Counted from the first letter of the stretch, positions 10,095 through 22,290 are shown. The stretch is DNA of 64,000 nt from Xanthomonas euvesicatoria pv. euvesicatoria (GCF_020880415.1 NZ_JAJIUJ010000119.1:1-64000), one strand, 5' to 3'. A program made the numbers and translations. The notes: generated by a model not told the origin, from the sequence alone.

Positions 10095-11819
10095 TTACTT
10101 GGCGTTGGCCTGGATGATCTTGCTCGGCTTCTCGCCGTGCTGGCGGATCATCCACCACTGGATCAACAGGCCCAGCCCGCCGTTGACCACCCAGTACAGC
10201 ACCAGGCCGGCCGGCATGAAGGCCATCATGACGCCGAACACCAGCGGCATGAACTGCATCATCTTGGCCTGCATCGGGTCCATGCCCGGGGTCGGGGTCA
10301 GCTTCTGCGTCGCCCACATGATCGAGATGTTGAGCAGCGGCAGGATGAAGTACGGGTCGCGCGCAGTCAGATCCTGGATCCAGCCCAGCCACGGCGCCTG
10401 ACGCAGTTCCACCGACTCCACCAGCACCCAGTACAGCGCGAAGAAGATCGGCATCTGGATCAGCAGCGGCAGGCAGCCGCCCATCGGGTTGATCTTTTCC
10501 TTCTTGAACAGCTCCATCGTCGCCTGCTGGTACTTGACGCGATCGTCGCCGTAGCGCTCCTTGAGCTGCGCCAGGCGCGGCTGGAAGCGGCGCATCTTGG
10601 CACCGGACTTGTACTGGGCAGCCGACAGCGGATACAGCGCCAGGCGCAGCAGGACCACCAGGCCGATGATGGCCCAGCCCCAGTTGTGCAGGAAGCTGTG
10701 CAGATGGCTCAGCACCCAGAACAGGCCCTGGCCGATGATGGCCATGATCGAGAAGCGGCTGTAATCGACCACGCGGTCCAGGCCCTTGACGTCTTCCTTG
10801 GCGATCAGGTTGACCAGCTTCGGGCCTACCCACAGGCGCGCTTCGGTGCTGGCGGTCTGGCCAGGTGCCACGGTGAAGGCCGGGCCGCGCAGCTCGGCCA
10901 CGTCGCGCGGGCCGTCCTGGGCCAGCACGTACAGCGAGGCTTGGTCCTTCTGCGGAATCCACGCGGTGAAGAAGTGGTGCTGCAGCAGCGCTACCCAGCC
11001 GCCGGTGATCTGGCGATTCAGGCCGCCGTCGTCCATGTAGTCCTTGAACGCGCGGCGCTCGTAGCCTTCCTGCGGGCTGTACCAGGTCGCGCCATTGAAG
11101 CTGAAGGAATCCGGATTGGTCATGCCGCGGCTGAGGATGGTCGGCACCCGGCTCAGCTTCCGGAACACGTAGCCGTTCCACGGCGCGCCACTCTTGTTGA
11201 TCACCTCGTCCTTGATCGAGATGGCATAGCGGCCGCGCTCCAGGGTAAAGGTGCGACGGATCGAGACGCCGTCGGGGCCATTCCAGACGAACGGCACCAC
11301 CAGCGTGTTCTGGCCCTTGGCCATTTCGAACGTCGTGCCCGGCTGCTCGGCGCGGAAGCCGCCTACACCCGGCACCGGCGAATGCTCGCTGGCCCAGCCG
11401 CTGGTGGCGTTATACGGGTGCGCCGGATCTTCGGTCAGCAGGCTGACCGGCTCGGTGCCGTCCTTGGTCTGCGGGAATTGCAGCAGCTCGGCATCGAGCA
11501 CGCTGCGGCCATCCAGCTTCAGGCGCAGCACATCCGAGGTCAGGGTCACCACCGGCGCAGCGCCGGCAGCGGCCGGTGTTGCCGCAGTGCTGCTGGTCGC
11601 CGGCACCGTGCCCGGCGCGCCGGCCTGCGGAATGGGCTGGGCCGAAGGCACATTGGCCGCGCTCGGCGCTGCCGCATCCGGATCGCGCGCCGCCGGCACC
11701 GCCTGGGTGGCCGCGGCCACCGGCGCATTGGCAGCCGCCTTGTCCTTGCCCCACTCCATCCACAGCAACGCCGCGACCATCAGCCAGGCAAAAATCAGGA
11801 AAACACGGGTCTGGTTCAT
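10095..11819 (-). CDS. yidC: Membrane protein insertase YidC
   Basis: A 574-residue Oxa1/YidC-family insertase of the inner membrane. An N-terminal transmembrane helix ([18 protein letters not shown]) is followed by an Ala/Pro-rich linker, a large periplasmic beta domain, and the conserved C-terminal helices (for example [20 protein letters not shown]). It inserts membrane proteins alone or with SecYEG. It lies 25 bp downstream of rnpA in the rpmH-rnpA-yidC order. The gap leaves no room for yidD, which sits between rnpA and yidC in many bacteria. Confidence 0.97.
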   Translation of the reverse strand: MNQTRVFLIFAWLMVAALLWMEWGKDKAAANAPVAAATQAVPAARDPDAAAPSAANVPSAQPIPQAGAPGTVPATSSTAATPAAAGAAPVVTLTSDVLRLKLDGRSVLDAELLQFPQTKDGTEPVSLLTEDPAHPYNATSGWASEHSPVPGVGGFRAEQPGTTFEMAKGQNTLVVPFVWNGPDGVSIRRTFTLERGRYAISIKDEVINKSGAPWNGYVFRKLSRVPTILSRGMTNPDSFSFNGATWYSPQEGYERRAFKDYMDDGGLNRQITGGWVALLQHHFFTAWIPQKDQASLYVLAQDGPRDVAELRGPAFTVAPGQTASTEARLWVGPKLVNLIAKEDVKGLDRVVDYSRFSIMAIIGQGLFWVLSHLHSFLHNWGWAIIGLVVLLRLALYPLSAAQYKSGAKMRRFQPRLAQLKERYGDDRVKYQQATMELFKKEKINPMGGCLPLLIQMPIFFALYWVLVESVELRQAPWLGWIQDLTARDPYFILPLLNISIMWATQKLTPTPGMDPMQAKMMQFMPLVFGVMMAFMPAGLVLYWVVNGGLGLLIQWWMIRQHGEKPSKIIQANAK

Positions 11820-11844
11820 CGGGCAGCAACTCGCTCAGTCGGAA

Positions 11845-12282
11845 CTACAGTTCCGGCTCTGTCGGGGAAGGGGAGGATGGGCGCACCGTCCTGGCGGGCG
11901 GCATTGTGCCGGGCGCAGCAGGCAGGGGCAATGCGCCGGCACGGCGCAGCAGACGCACGAAGGCATCGCGGATCTGTGGATTGGTCGCTTTTGCCGCCGC
12001 CGAGCGCGCCACGATGACGTAGTCACCACCGGCCAGCTCGGGCAATAGATGCCGCATGGCATCGCGCAGCACACGTTTGATGCGGTTACGTCCGACCGCG
12101 CGCGTATCGACCTTGCGCGACACGGCCATGCCCAGGCGCGGCGGCGTATCGCCGGTGCGCCAGTGCAGGCTCAGGAGTGGGTCCGAGGTGCGACGTGCAG
12201 TATCGAAAACGATCGTATATTGCGCACGCGTACGAACCCGCGCAGAGCGAGGAAATCGCCTGCACGGGTTCGATGCGTTCAC
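11845..12282 (-). CDS. rnpA: Ribonuclease P protein component
   Basis: A 145-residue basic protein subunit of RNase P, which assists the catalytic RNA in trimming the 5' end of pre-tRNAs. The RNR signature is present as [14 protein letters not shown], and the N-terminal [13 protein letters not shown] matches the family. I choose the GTG at 12282 ([10 protein letters not shown]); an alternative TTG at 12324 overlaps the rpmH stop as TTGA and would allow translational coupling. The C-terminal extension is Pro/Ser-rich. Cotranscription with rpmH is expected from the 38-bp spacing. Confidence 0.93.
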   Translation of the reverse strand: MNASNPCRRFPRSARVRTRAQYTIVFDTARRTSDPLLSLHWRTGDTPPRLGMAVSRKVDTRAVGRNRIKRVLRDAMRHLLPELAGGDYVIVARSAAAKATNPQIRDAFVRLLRRAGALPLPAAPGTMPPARTVRPSSPSPTEPEL

Positions 12283-12320
12283 GGTAGGGACTGCCTCGGC
12301 CGCAGGGAGCGGCGCGGCAA

Positions 12321-12461
12321 TCAAGCGCTCAGGCGCTTGCGGCCCTTGGCGCGGCGGCGAGCCAGGATCTTGCGGCCGTCGGCGGTTGCCATACGTGCGC
12401 GGAAACCATGGTCGCGTGCTCGCTTGAGATTGCTGGGTTGGAAAGTACGCTTGGTGGCCAT
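12321..12461 (-). CDS. rpmH: 50S ribosomal protein L34
   Basis: A 46-residue, highly basic protein beginning [20 protein letters not shown] and ending GRKRLSA, the full canonical L34 sequence. It is the first gene of the leftward rpmH-rnpA-yidC group and is divergent from dnaA, with a 242-bp gap between them. The rpmH-dnaA junction is a hallmark of bacterial origin regions. Confidence 0.98.
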
Positions 12462-12569
12462 GGGGCCCTCTGCATGAATGGAGACGAATAGAACCGGCAA
12501 TTCTATAGGCCTGCCGCGCCGCAGGTCAACACCCTGCTTGCCTTACCGCGGAAGAGGACGACGGCGGCC

Positions 12570-12590
12570 TGTGGATGGCCCTGTGAATAA
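12570..12590. promoter_or_regulatory. DnaA-box-like sites upstream of dnaA
   Basis: In the rpmH-dnaA gap, TGTGGATGG (12570-12578) and TGTGAATAA (12582-12590) match the DnaA box TGTGGATAA with two and one mismatches. Their position upstream of dnaA suggests autoregulation or a part in the origin. The rest of the 242-bp gap shows no other recognised element. Confidence 0.45.
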
Positions 12591-12703
12591 CTCTGGGAAA
12601 ACCCTGCCCTCGGTGCTAGTCTGGTCCATCCTCTTTTCACTACCGGGCTGCGAGCACGGCGCTTTTCTGCGCCCCGCGGCCGGCAACAGATGATCACACG
12701 TTG

Positions 12704-14032
12704 ATGGATGCTTGGCCCCGCTGTCTGGAACGTCTCGAAGCCGAATTCCCGCCCGAAGATGTCCACACCTGGTTGAAACCCCTGCAAGCCGAAGATCGCG
12801 GCGACAGCATCGTGCTGTACGCCCCGAACGCCTTCATCGTCGACCAGGTTCGCGAACGGTACCTGCCGCGCATCCGCGAATTGCTGGCGTATTTCGCCGG
12901 CAACGGCGAAGTCGCGCTGGCGGTCGGTTCGCGTCCACGTGCGCCTGAGCCGGCCCCCGCAGCGGCGGCGGTGCCAAGTGCGCCGCAGGCTGCGCCGATG
13001 GTGCCGTTCGCCGGCAACCTGGATTCGCATTACACCTTCGCCAACTTCGTCGAAGGCCGCAGCAACCAGCTGGGTCTGGCCGCCGCGATCCAGGCGGCGC
13101 AGAGGCCCGGCGACCGCGCGCACAACCCGTTGCTGCTGTACGGCAGCACCGGCCTGGGCAAGACCCACCTGATGTTCGCGGCCGGCAATGCGCTGCGTCA
13201 GGCCAATCCGGCCGCCAAGGTGATGTACCTGCGTTCGGAACAGTTCTTCAGCGCGATGATCCGGGCGCTGCAGGACAAGGCGATGGACCAGTTCAAGCGC
13301 CAGTTCCAGCAGATCGATGCGCTGCTGATCGACGACATCCAGTTCTTCGCCGGCAAGGACCGCACCCAGGAAGAGTTCTTCCACACCTTCAACGCGCTGT
13401 TCGATGGCCGCCAGCAGATCATCCTGACCTGCGACCGCTACCCGCGCGAAGTGGAGGGCCTGGAGCCGCGCCTGAAGTCGCGCCTGGCCTGGGGCCTGTC
13501 GGTGGCGATCGATCCGCCGGACTTCGAAACCCGCGCGGCCATCGTGCTGGCCAAGGCACGCGAGCGCGGCGCCGAAATTCCCGACGACGTGGCATTCCTG
13601 ATCGCCAAGAAGATGCGCTCCAACGTGCGCGACCTGGAAGGCGCGCTCAACACCCTGGTGGCGCGCGCCAACTTCACCGGCCGCTCGATCACGGTGGAAT
13701 TTGCCCAGGAGACGCTGCGCGATTTGCTGCGCGCCCAGCAACAGGCGATCGGCATTCCCAATATCCAGAAGACCGTGGCCGATTACTACGGCCTGCAGAT
13801 GAAGGACCTGCTGTCCAAGCGGCGCACCCGCTCGCTGGCGCGCCCGCGCCAGGTGGCGATGGCGTTGGCCAAGGAGCTCACCGAGCACAGCCTGCCGGAG
13901 ATCGGCGACGCGTTCGCCGGCCGCGACCACACCACCGTGCTGCATGCCTGCCGGCAGATCCGCACGTTGATGGAGGCCGACGGCAAGCTCCGCGAGGACT
14001 GGGAAAAGCTGATTCGCAAGCTCAGCGAGTAG
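12704..14032 (+). CDS. dnaA: Chromosomal replication initiator DnaA
   Basis: A 442-residue AAA+ initiator that binds DnaA boxes and opens the origin. Domain I ([20 protein letters not shown]) and a short Ala/Pro linker precede the ATPase: Walker [10 protein letters not shown] near 147, Walker [10 protein letters not shown] near 207. The C-terminal DNA-binding domain carries the DnaA signature [12 protein letters not shown] near 405. The ATG at 12704 is preceded in frame by a TTG at 12701; the ATG gives the canonical MDAWPRCLE start. It is divergent from rpmH and followed by a 276-bp gap with DnaA boxes. Confidence 0.98.
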   Translation: MDAWPRCLERLEAEFPPEDVHTWLKPLQAEDRGDSIVLYAPNAFIVDQVRERYLPRIRELLAYFAGNGEVALAVGSRPRAPEPAPAAAAVPSAPQAAPMVPFAGNLDSHYTFANFVEGRSNQLGLAAAIQAAQRPGDRAHNPLLLYGSTGLGKTHLMFAAGNALRQANPAAKVMYLRSEQFFSAMIRALQDKAMDQFKRQFQQIDALLIDDIQFFAGKDRTQEEFFHTFNALFDGRQQIILTCDRYPREVEGLEPRLKSRLAWGLSVAIDPPDFETRAAIVLAKARERGAEIPDDVAFLIAKKMRSNVRDLEGALNTLVARANFTGRSITVEFAQETLRDLLRAQQQAIGIPNIQKTVADYYGLQMKDLLSKRRTRSLARPRQVAMALAKELTEHSLPEIGDAFAGRDHTTVLHACRQIRTLMEADGKLREDWEKLIRKLSE

Positions 14033-14308
14033 GCCATTGGCTGCCATCGGCGCCAGGCTGGAAAAAAGCGTGGAAACGTTGGGGTCAAATGCGGGAGAAT
14101 CTGTGGATAACGTTGCACCGCAGTCCGGCTGGAAAACTATCCACAGGTTTTCCGACCAGCTCAGGCGCACTAGTCCAACGCGTTTCAGATGCTGAAATGT
14201 CTTTGGAAACAAATAGTTACGGTGGTTATCCGCTGAAAACGGCCCTACCATCACCACCAAGCTTTTGATTTATTCCATATCTTTTAAAGCATAGGGGCAC
14301 GGAACCAC
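14033..14308. other. Candidate chromosomal origin (dnaA-dnaN gap)
   Basis: A 276-bp non-coding gap. It contains a perfect DnaA box TGTGGATAA (14102-14110), a one-mismatch box CTATCCACA in the opposite orientation (14137-14145), and a weaker TTATCCGCT (14226-14234). An AT-rich stretch follows (14262-14292, tttgatttattccatatcttt core) that could be the unwinding element. The dnaA-dnaN gap is the usual oriC location in this group of bacteria. The dnaN promoter probably shares the AT-rich end. Confidence 0.65.
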
Positions 14309-15409
14309 ATGCGTTTTACACTGCAGCGCGAAGCCTTCCTCAAACCATTGGCACAAGTGGTCAATGTGGTCGAACGGCGTCAAACCCTGCCCGTCCTGGC
14401 TAACCTGCTAGTTCAGGTCAAGGACGGACAGGTCTCGTTGACCGGCACCGACCTGGAAGTGGAAATGATCTCGCGCACGCTGGTGGAGGACGCGCAGGAC
14501 GGCGAAACCACGATTCCGGCGCGCAAGCTGTTCGACATCCTGCGCGCCCTGCCCGACGGCAGCCGCGTCACCATTTCGCAGACCGGCGACAAGGTCACCG
14601 TGCAGGCCGGGCGGAGCCGCTTCACCCTGGCGACGTTGCCGTCCAACGACTTCCCGTCCGTGGACGAGGTCGAGGCGACCGAGCGCGTCGTGGTGCCCGA
14701 AGCCGGGCTCAAGGAGCTGATCGAGCGCACCGCGTTCGCCATGGCCCAGCAGGACGTGCGCTACTACCTCAATGGCCTGTTGTTCGACCTGCGCGACGGC
14801 TTGCTGCGCTGCGTGGCTACCGACGGTCATCGTCTGGCGCTGTGCGAGATGGAGCTGGAGAAAGCCGGCGGCGCCAAGCGCCAGATCATCGTGCCGCGCA
14901 AGGGCGTGACCGAGCTGCAGCGTCTGCTGGAAGGTGCCGATCGCGAGGTCGAGCTGGAAGTGGGACGTAGCCATATCCGCGTCAAGCGCGGCGACGTGAC
15001 CTTTACGTCGAAGCTGATCGACGGCCGGTTCCCGGACTACGAGGCAGTGATTCCGATTGGTGCCGATCGTGAAGTCAAGGTGGATCGTGAAGCGCTGCGC
15101 GCATCGCTACAGCGTGCGGCCATCCTGTCCAACGAGAAGTACCGCGGCGTCCGTGTGGAAGTGTCGCCGGGTCAGCTGAAGATCAGCGCGCATAACCCCG
15201 AGCAGGAAGAGGCCCAGGAAGAGATCGAGGCCGATACCAAGGTCGACGACCTGGCTATCGGCTTCAACGTCAACTATTTGCTCGACGCGCTGTCGGCATT
15301 GCGCGATGAGCACGTGGTGATCCAGCTGCGTGATGCCAATTCGTCTGCATTGGTGCGTGAGGCCAGCAGCGAGAAGTCGCGCCATGTGGTGATGCCGTTG
15401 CGTCTCTAA
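14309..15409 (+). CDS. dnaN: DNA polymerase III beta sliding clamp
   Basis: A 366-residue clamp of the normal family length, which dimerises into a ring and tethers the replicative polymerase. Recognisable features are the MRFTLQREAFLKPL start, NLLVQVKDGQVSLTGTDLEV in domain 1, and the C-terminal ending SRHVVMPLRL, which matches the conserved VVMPMRL. It lies between dnaA and recF in the standard order. A parS palindrome and a strong terminator follow it directly. Confidence 0.98.
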   Translation: MRFTLQREAFLKPLAQVVNVVERRQTLPVLANLLVQVKDGQVSLTGTDLEVEMISRTLVEDAQDGETTIPARKLFDILRALPDGSRVTISQTGDKVTVQAGRSRFTLATLPSNDFPSVDEVEATERVVVPEAGLKELIERTAFAMAQQDVRYYLNGLLFDLRDGLLRCVATDGHRLALCEMELEKAGGAKRQIIVPRKGVTELQRLLEGADREVELEVGRSHIRVKRGDVTFTSKLIDGRFPDYEAVIPIGADREVKVDREALRASLQRAAILSNEKYRGVRVEVSPGQLKISAHNPEQEEAQEEIEADTKVDDLAIGFNVNYLLDALSALRDEHVVIQLRDANSSALVREASSEKSRHVVMPLRL

Positions 15410-15415
15410 CGCTCC

Positions 15416-15429
15416 GTTCCACGTGGAAC
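15416..15429. promoter_or_regulatory. parS site 1 (ParB-binding palindrome)
   Basis: Perfect 14-bp palindrome GTTCCACGTGGAAC, between the dnaN stop and its terminator. It matches the Pseudomonas-type parS core bound by ParB in chromosome segregation. Two further exact copies lie in recF. Confidence 0.85.
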
Positions 15430-15434
15430 ACGCA

Positions 15435-15464
15435 AAAGCCCGGCATCTGCCGGGCTTTTTGTTT
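15435..15464 (+). terminator. Rho-independent terminator after dnaN
   Basis: Perfect stem AAAGCCCGGC/GCCGGGCTTT with a 4-nt ATCT loop, followed by TTTTTGTTT, 25 bp after the dnaN stop. It should separate dnaN transcription from recF. Confidence 0.85.
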
Positions 15465-16452
15465 GCGCCATTCGGGGGCTTGTTGTTCTAGCTAAGCATC
15501 GTGGCCAAGTCGTCTGTGGCGACCAAATGGGACGTGGGCCGAGCTATGGCGCCTGTGCATGATCTGAAGGGATAAGCCCTGACGTAAGCGTGGGAGCTAT
15601 GCCTTCGATCCGGTCGATCGACCAAACGCGCTCCACGCGCTTGCAACGGCGTTGCTGTATTGGCTGGACATCGGCGCCAGGGTTGAGACTCGGTACACAT
15701 CGAGTTTCAAAATCTACATGAGCGGCTGCGGACCCAGCTCCGACTCGGTCAAACGTCAGGACAAGATTCACCGCGGCGCGTAAGTAGGACCTCTACGGAC
15801 TATTTCCGTCGCCACGCATCTTCGCGTTACGTCTGCAGTGTCCTGAAATTTTGGACGGGCCTGGCACCTGGCGACTCAGCGAGGTTCGAAAGTCTCAACG
15901 TGGCCGGAGCCGAGTTCATTCGCCCGGTCTTTGATCGTCGAGCTGGCTTGGTCCGAGACACAGCGAAAGCAGGGAGAGAACAGGACACCTTGTCTCTCAT
16001 GCGCCATTGGGTTTTGAAGCTCTGCGTGTTTAACCTGAATGAGTTCATTTCAAGGCAATCAATTGATTTGCTATCGCACATGTCGGCGAGATCCGGTGTC
16101 CAGCTGTTCAGCTCCCTACTGTTTTTGACTTATGCACATCGCGCTTTGCTTTTAAATCTATAAATAACTTAAGAGCTTTGTGGTGATGGTAGGCGCAGAT
16201 TTCGCGTAAAAACACCTCAAGTGATTGTTCTTAAAGGGAATTAGGGGGTCGAAACCCTGTGTTTATCGACCTGTTTTCTGGCTTACAAGCTGTGGATAAG
16301 AAAAAACACCGCCCTCCGCCCCTTTTTTATCCACATGTTATCCCCTGCCTGTCCCGCCGTTGTTGCCGGCCACAACTGCGCGCGTTTCATGCCGATCCCG
16401 TATCCTTCGACCCGACCGGCATGCCGGATTACAGCCCAGAGCACACCGATCG
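15465..16452. other. Long dnaN-recF gap, AT-richer, DnaA boxes at its right end
   Basis: About 1 kb without a recognisable gene, and AT-richer than its flanks, especially 16120-16340. Short open frames on either strand (for example 15900-16163) show no family resemblance, no convincing ribosome-binding site and no codon bias. The right end has a perfect DnaA box TGTGGATAA (16291-16299) and its exact inverse TTATCCACA (16327-16335), plus TTATCCCC just after. The gap could be a decayed gene, a second initiator-binding region, or the recF regulatory region. Confidence 0.5.
16291..16335. promoter_or_regulatory. Pair of perfect DnaA boxes upstream of recF
   Basis: Two exact DnaA boxes in opposite orientation: TGTGGATAA at 16291-16299 and TTATCCACA at 16327-16335. 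Poly-A and poly-T runs flank the segment between them. They lie 118-162 bp upstream of the recF start. Confidence 0.7.
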
Positions 16453-17559
16453 ATGCATGTAGTGCGGTTGTCCATTCATCGGCTTCGCCGGTTTCACACC
16501 GTCGAGCTTCATCCCTCCAGTACCTTGAATCTGCTGACCGGCGACAACGGTGCGGGGAAGACCAGCGTGCTCGAAGCGCTGCATCTGATGGCCTACGGCC
16601 GCAGCTTCCGCGGGCGCGTCCGTGACGGCCTGATCCAACAAGGCGCCAACGACCTTGAAGTTTTCGTGGAATGGAAAGAAGGCAACGGCGCTGCGGGCGA
16701 ACGGACGCGTCGAGCCGGCCTGCGTCATAGGGGGCAGGAATGGACGGGACGTCTGGATGGTGAAGACGTGGCGCAGCTTGGCGCGCTTTGCGCTGCGCTG
16801 GCAGTGGTGACGTTCGAGCCCGGCAGCCACGTGCTGATCAGTGGCGGTGGCGAACCTCGCCGCCGCTTCCTGGATTGGGGCCTGTTCCACGTGGAACCCG
16901 ATTTCCTCACCATGTGGCGCCGCTACGCCCGGGCGCTCAAGCAACGTAATGCGTTGCTGAAGCAGGGCGCGCAGCCACGCATGTTGGACGCCTGGGACCA
17001 CGAACTCGCCGAATCCGGCGAGAGCCTGACGTCTCGGCGCACGCGCTACCTGGAACGCCTGCAGGAGCGGCTGGTTCCCGTGGCAGACGCGATCGCGCCC
17101 GCGCTGGGACTGTCTGCGCTGACGTTCGCTCCCGGCTGGAAGCGCCACGAGGTCTCGCTGGCAGACGCCCTGCTGCTTGCGCGCGAACGCGATCGCCAGA
17201 ATGGCTACACCTCGCAAGGCCCGCACCGGGCAGATTGGGTGCCCAGCTTTCAGGCACTCCCTGGACGGGACGCGCTTTCCCGGGGACAGGCCAAGCTCAC
17301 CGCCCTCGCCTGCCTGCTCGCACAGGCGGAGGACTTCGCCTACGAACGCGGCGAGTGGCCGGTCATCGCCCTGGATGATCTGGGCTCGGAGCTGGACCGG
17401 CACCATCAGGGGCGTGTGCTGCAGCGGCTCGCGTCCGCGCCGGCACAGGTGCTCATCACCGCAACCGAAACCCCGCCTGGCCTTGCAGATGCCGGCGCAC
17501 TATTGCAGCAGTTCCACGTGGAACACGGCCACATTACGCGACAGGCAGCGGCCCACTGA
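16453..17559 (+). CDS. recF: DNA replication and repair protein RecF
   Basis: A 368-residue SMC-like ATPase that with RecO and RecR loads RecA at gapped DNA. Walker A is GDNGAGKTS near residue 30, and the C-terminal ABC region has LSRGQAK and the Walker B stretch VIALDDLGSELD. The ATG at 16453 gives the canonical MHVVRLSIHRLRRF start; the upstream open frame is not supported. Two perfect parS palindromes are embedded in the coding sequence, encoding LFHVEP and QFHVEH. Confidence 0.97.
   Translation: MHVVRLSIHRLRRFHTVELHPSSTLNLLTGDNGAGKTSVLEALHLMAYGRSFRGRVRDGLIQQGANDLEVFVEWKEGNGAAGERTRRAGLRHRGQEWTGRLDGEDVAQLGALCAALAVVTFEPGSHVLISGGGEPRRRFLDWGLFHVEPDFLTMWRRYARALKQRNALLKQGAQPRMLDAWDHELAESGESLTSRRTRYLERLQERLVPVADAIAPALGLSALTFAPGWKRHEVSLADALLLARERDRQNGYTSQGPHRADWVPSFQALPGRDALSRGQAKLTALACLLAQAEDFAYERGEWPVIALDDLGSELDRHHQGRVLQRLASAPAQVLITATETPPGLADAGALLQQFHVEHGHITRQAAAH
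16884..16897. promoter_or_regulatory. parS site 2 (inside recF)
   Basis: Second exact copy of GTTCCACGTGGAAC, preceded by T, within recF codons reading FHVE. Confidence 0.85.
17511..17524. promoter_or_regulatory. parS site 3 (3' end of recF)
   Basis: Third exact copy of GTTCCACGTGGAAC, about 35 bp before the recF stop, again in an FHVE context. Confidence 0.85.
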
Positions 17560-17592
17560 GCCGCGACGGCCGGCTCGTGCCGGCTGGTATAA

Positions 17593-20118
<2,526 letters not shown>

Positions 20119-20186
20119 GGCACCCGCATCGGCCGGCACGTCGCAACCGCGGCGTGGTGGCCGGTGCGGTGTTCGCAGGATTGATG

Positions 20187-21023
20187 ATGCGCACCGATCT
20201 TCCACCGCCCCCGGCACCACGCACGGTTGCCGGCAAGCCGCCGTTGCTGCCCGTGCTCGTGGGTTTCTGGGTCGACGTGCTCATCGCCGCCGGCCTGCTG
20301 TTGACCCTCAGCGTGGCCGGCTTTGCGTTGTGGGGCGCAGTGCGTGGCTTTGGCCACGTACAGGCGGCCAAGGCGCAGGGGCTGACCCCCTCGCCCACCG
20401 AGGTCATGGCCGCCATTGGCCAACCCGGCGTGATGGTGCAGCTGCTCACCGCGTTGGTCAGCACGGCCACGCCGGCGCTGCTGTTGTACTACTGGCGCCG
20501 CCGCGCCACCGCTGCCGAACAGACCGCCTCGCGGGCTGCCGCGCGTCGCGCCTCCACCTGGGGCTGGACCGCGCTGGTCGCCGCCGCAGTGTTCCTGCTC
20601 AGCAACCTGGTCAGCGTGGCGGCTTCGGCGTTGGGCATCAAGCCGGTGCCCACCAACCTGCCGTTGATGGAAGACGCGCTCCAGCAGTGGCCGCTGGCAC
20701 TGACGCTGTTTGCGGTGGTCATCGCGCCGGCTTACGAAGAACTGCTGTTTCGTCGCGTGCTGTTCGGGCGCCTGCTCGCTGCCGGCCGCCCCTGGCTGGG
20801 CATCGTGCTGAGCGGGGCGATTTTCGCGCTGGTGCACGAAGTACCCGGCATCAGCGGCAACGGCCCGGCCGCGATCGCGCAGCTGTGGCTGGTGTACGGC
20901 AGCATGGGCGCGGCGTTCGCATGGCTGTACTGGCGCACCGGTACGCTGTGGGCGCCAATTGCCGCGCATGGCATCAACAACGCCACGGCCCTGGCAGCGC
21001 TGTACTTTTTCGGGCTTGGCTGA
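20187..21023 (+). CDS. CPBP-family intramembrane metalloprotease
   Basis: A 278-residue membrane protein of the CPBP (CAAX protease / bacteriocin-processing) family. The conserved EExxxR motif is YEELLFRR near 183, with the HE pair in LVHEVPG near 217 and an HxxxN motif in AHGINNATA near 261. Multiple hydrophobic segments surround these. Bacterial members include prenyl-protein-type proteases and immunity-like proteins; the substrate here is unknown. AGGA lies 6 nt before the ATG at 20187; 20184 is an adjacent alternative. It follows gyrB in the same direction. Confidence 0.85.
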   Translation: MRTDLPPPPAPRTVAGKPPLLPVLVGFWVDVLIAAGLLLTLSVAGFALWGAVRGFGHVQAAKAQGLTPSPTEVMAAIGQPGVMVQLLTALVSTATPALLLYYWRRRATAAEQTASRAAARRASTWGWTALVAAAVFLLSNLVSVAASALGIKPVPTNLPLMEDALQQWPLALTLFAVVIAPAYEELLFRRVLFGRLLAAGRPWLGIVLSGAIFALVHEVPGISGNGPAAIAQLWLVYGSMGAAFAWLYWRTGTLWAPIAAHGINNATALAALYFFGLG

Positions 21024-21206
21024 GTCCACAAGCGGTCAGATGCGAGAACCCAGCCGCAGCGGCGTGGCGCCTGGGCACCGGATAAATCCGCACGCTTTGG
21101 ACAGCCGATCGCCCCGGCCGGGCACGCGTCATCGGCCGCACGGAACCGTTTGACGAAAAGTTAAGACGAGCCTGCCAGAATGCCCCCATGGTTCTAGGGG
21201 GATCGA

Positions 21207-21974
21207 ATGAAAGCTAGGCTGTTGATCGTTGTTGCCGTGCTTGCACTGACGGCGTGTGCCACCACAACTTCGCCAACCGGCCGCCGACAGGTGGTGGGCG
21301 GGGTATCGCAACAGCAATTGGACCAGTTGGGCGCGCAATCCTTTGCGCAGACCAAGGCCAAGGAAAAAGTCAGCACCGACGGCAAGCAGAACGCCTACGT
21401 GCAGTGCGTGGTCAACGCGCTGGTGGCGCAACTGCAGCCGCAATGGCGTGAAACCAAGTGGGAAACCGCGCTGTTCGTGGACAACGAAGCCAATGCCTTC
21501 GCCCTGCCTGGTGGCAAGGTCGGTGTCAACACGGGCATTTTTACTGTCGCCAAGACCCAGGATCAGCTCGCCGCCGTGCTCGGGCATGAGATCGGCCATG
21601 TCATTTCGCGCCATCACGAAGAGCGCATCACCCGTCAGCTCGGCGCGCAGACGGGCCTGGGCATCATCGGCGCACTCGCCGGCGCTGCCTATGGCGACGG
21701 GGCGGCCAGCGCAGTCAATCAGGTCGGCGGTATGACTGCCCAGACAGTGTTCCTGCTGCCCGGCTCGCGTACCCAGGAAAGCGAAGCCGATGTGGTCGGC
21801 CAACGTCTGATGGCCCAGGCCGGCTTCGATCCGGCGCAGGCGGTGACGCTGTGGCAGAACATGATGGCCGCCAGCGGCAATCGCCAACCGCAGTGGCTGT
21901 CGACCCACCCCGACCCTGCCAACCGCATCCGCGAACTGCAGGCCGACGTTGCCCAGCTCGAACCGGTGTACTAG
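21207..21974 (+). CDS. M48-family metalloprotease lipoprotein
   Basis: A 255-residue lipoprotein with a short signal and lipobox LTAC. The zinc motif HExxH is HEIGH near residues 128-132, and the third ligand lies in ESEADVVG near 193. Size and layout match periplasmic LoiP/YggG-type M48 proteases, which degrade damaged envelope proteins. The C-terminal HPDPANRI motif is typical of this group. It stands alone, with 183 bp before it and 316 bp after it. Confidence 0.9.
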   Translation: MKARLLIVVAVLALTACATTTSPTGRRQVVGGVSQQQLDQLGAQSFAQTKAKEKVSTDGKQNAYVQCVVNALVAQLQPQWRETKWETALFVDNEANAFALPGGKVGVNTGIFTVAKTQDQLAAVLGHEIGHVISRHHEERITRQLGAQTGLGIIGALAGAAYGDGAASAVNQVGGMTAQTVFLLPGSRTQESEADVVGQRLMAQAGFDPAQAVTLWQNMMAASGNRQPQWLSTHPDPANRIRELQADVAQLEPVY

Positions 21975-22290
21975 CAGGCCAGGCGGAGCGGGCGCGTGCC
22001 GCGTTGTGGCTAGTGCTGCTAACGACATCCGTGCGGCCGCCGTCAACCTGGACGAACACCGATTCGATGCGACGCTTGCTTGCCTCCCCTGGTGGCGTAC
22101 GCGCCGCTACACCGGTCAAGGTCTGTTAGCGACGCTAAGACATCGGTTCCCTGCTTCTGATTGCCGCAACACAACATGGAAACCGTTTTCGGGAACTGAG
22201 ACTTTCTGCTAAGTTTGCCGGCTCAGATTTTTCGTACAGCGCCCATTCCGCTTTTCGTACCGCCCGACGGCGGATCGTCCGAGGTGAAAC
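21975..22290. other. Non-coding gap before the TPR gene
   Basis: A 316-bp gap. It holds a short perfect inverted repeat TTAGCGACGCTAA (22126-22138) about 150 bp before the TPR gene, which could be an operator. The final 100 bp are AT-richer and probably carry the promoter. Nothing else is recognisable. Confidence 0.4.

Noticed and set aside
7886-10117. A 743-aa antisense frame over the caspase-deacetylase gene
   Set aside because: Shadow of a GC-rich gene without family features.
15900-16163. An open frame in the dnaN-recF gap
   Set aside because: No ribosome-binding site, no family resemblance and irregular codon use.
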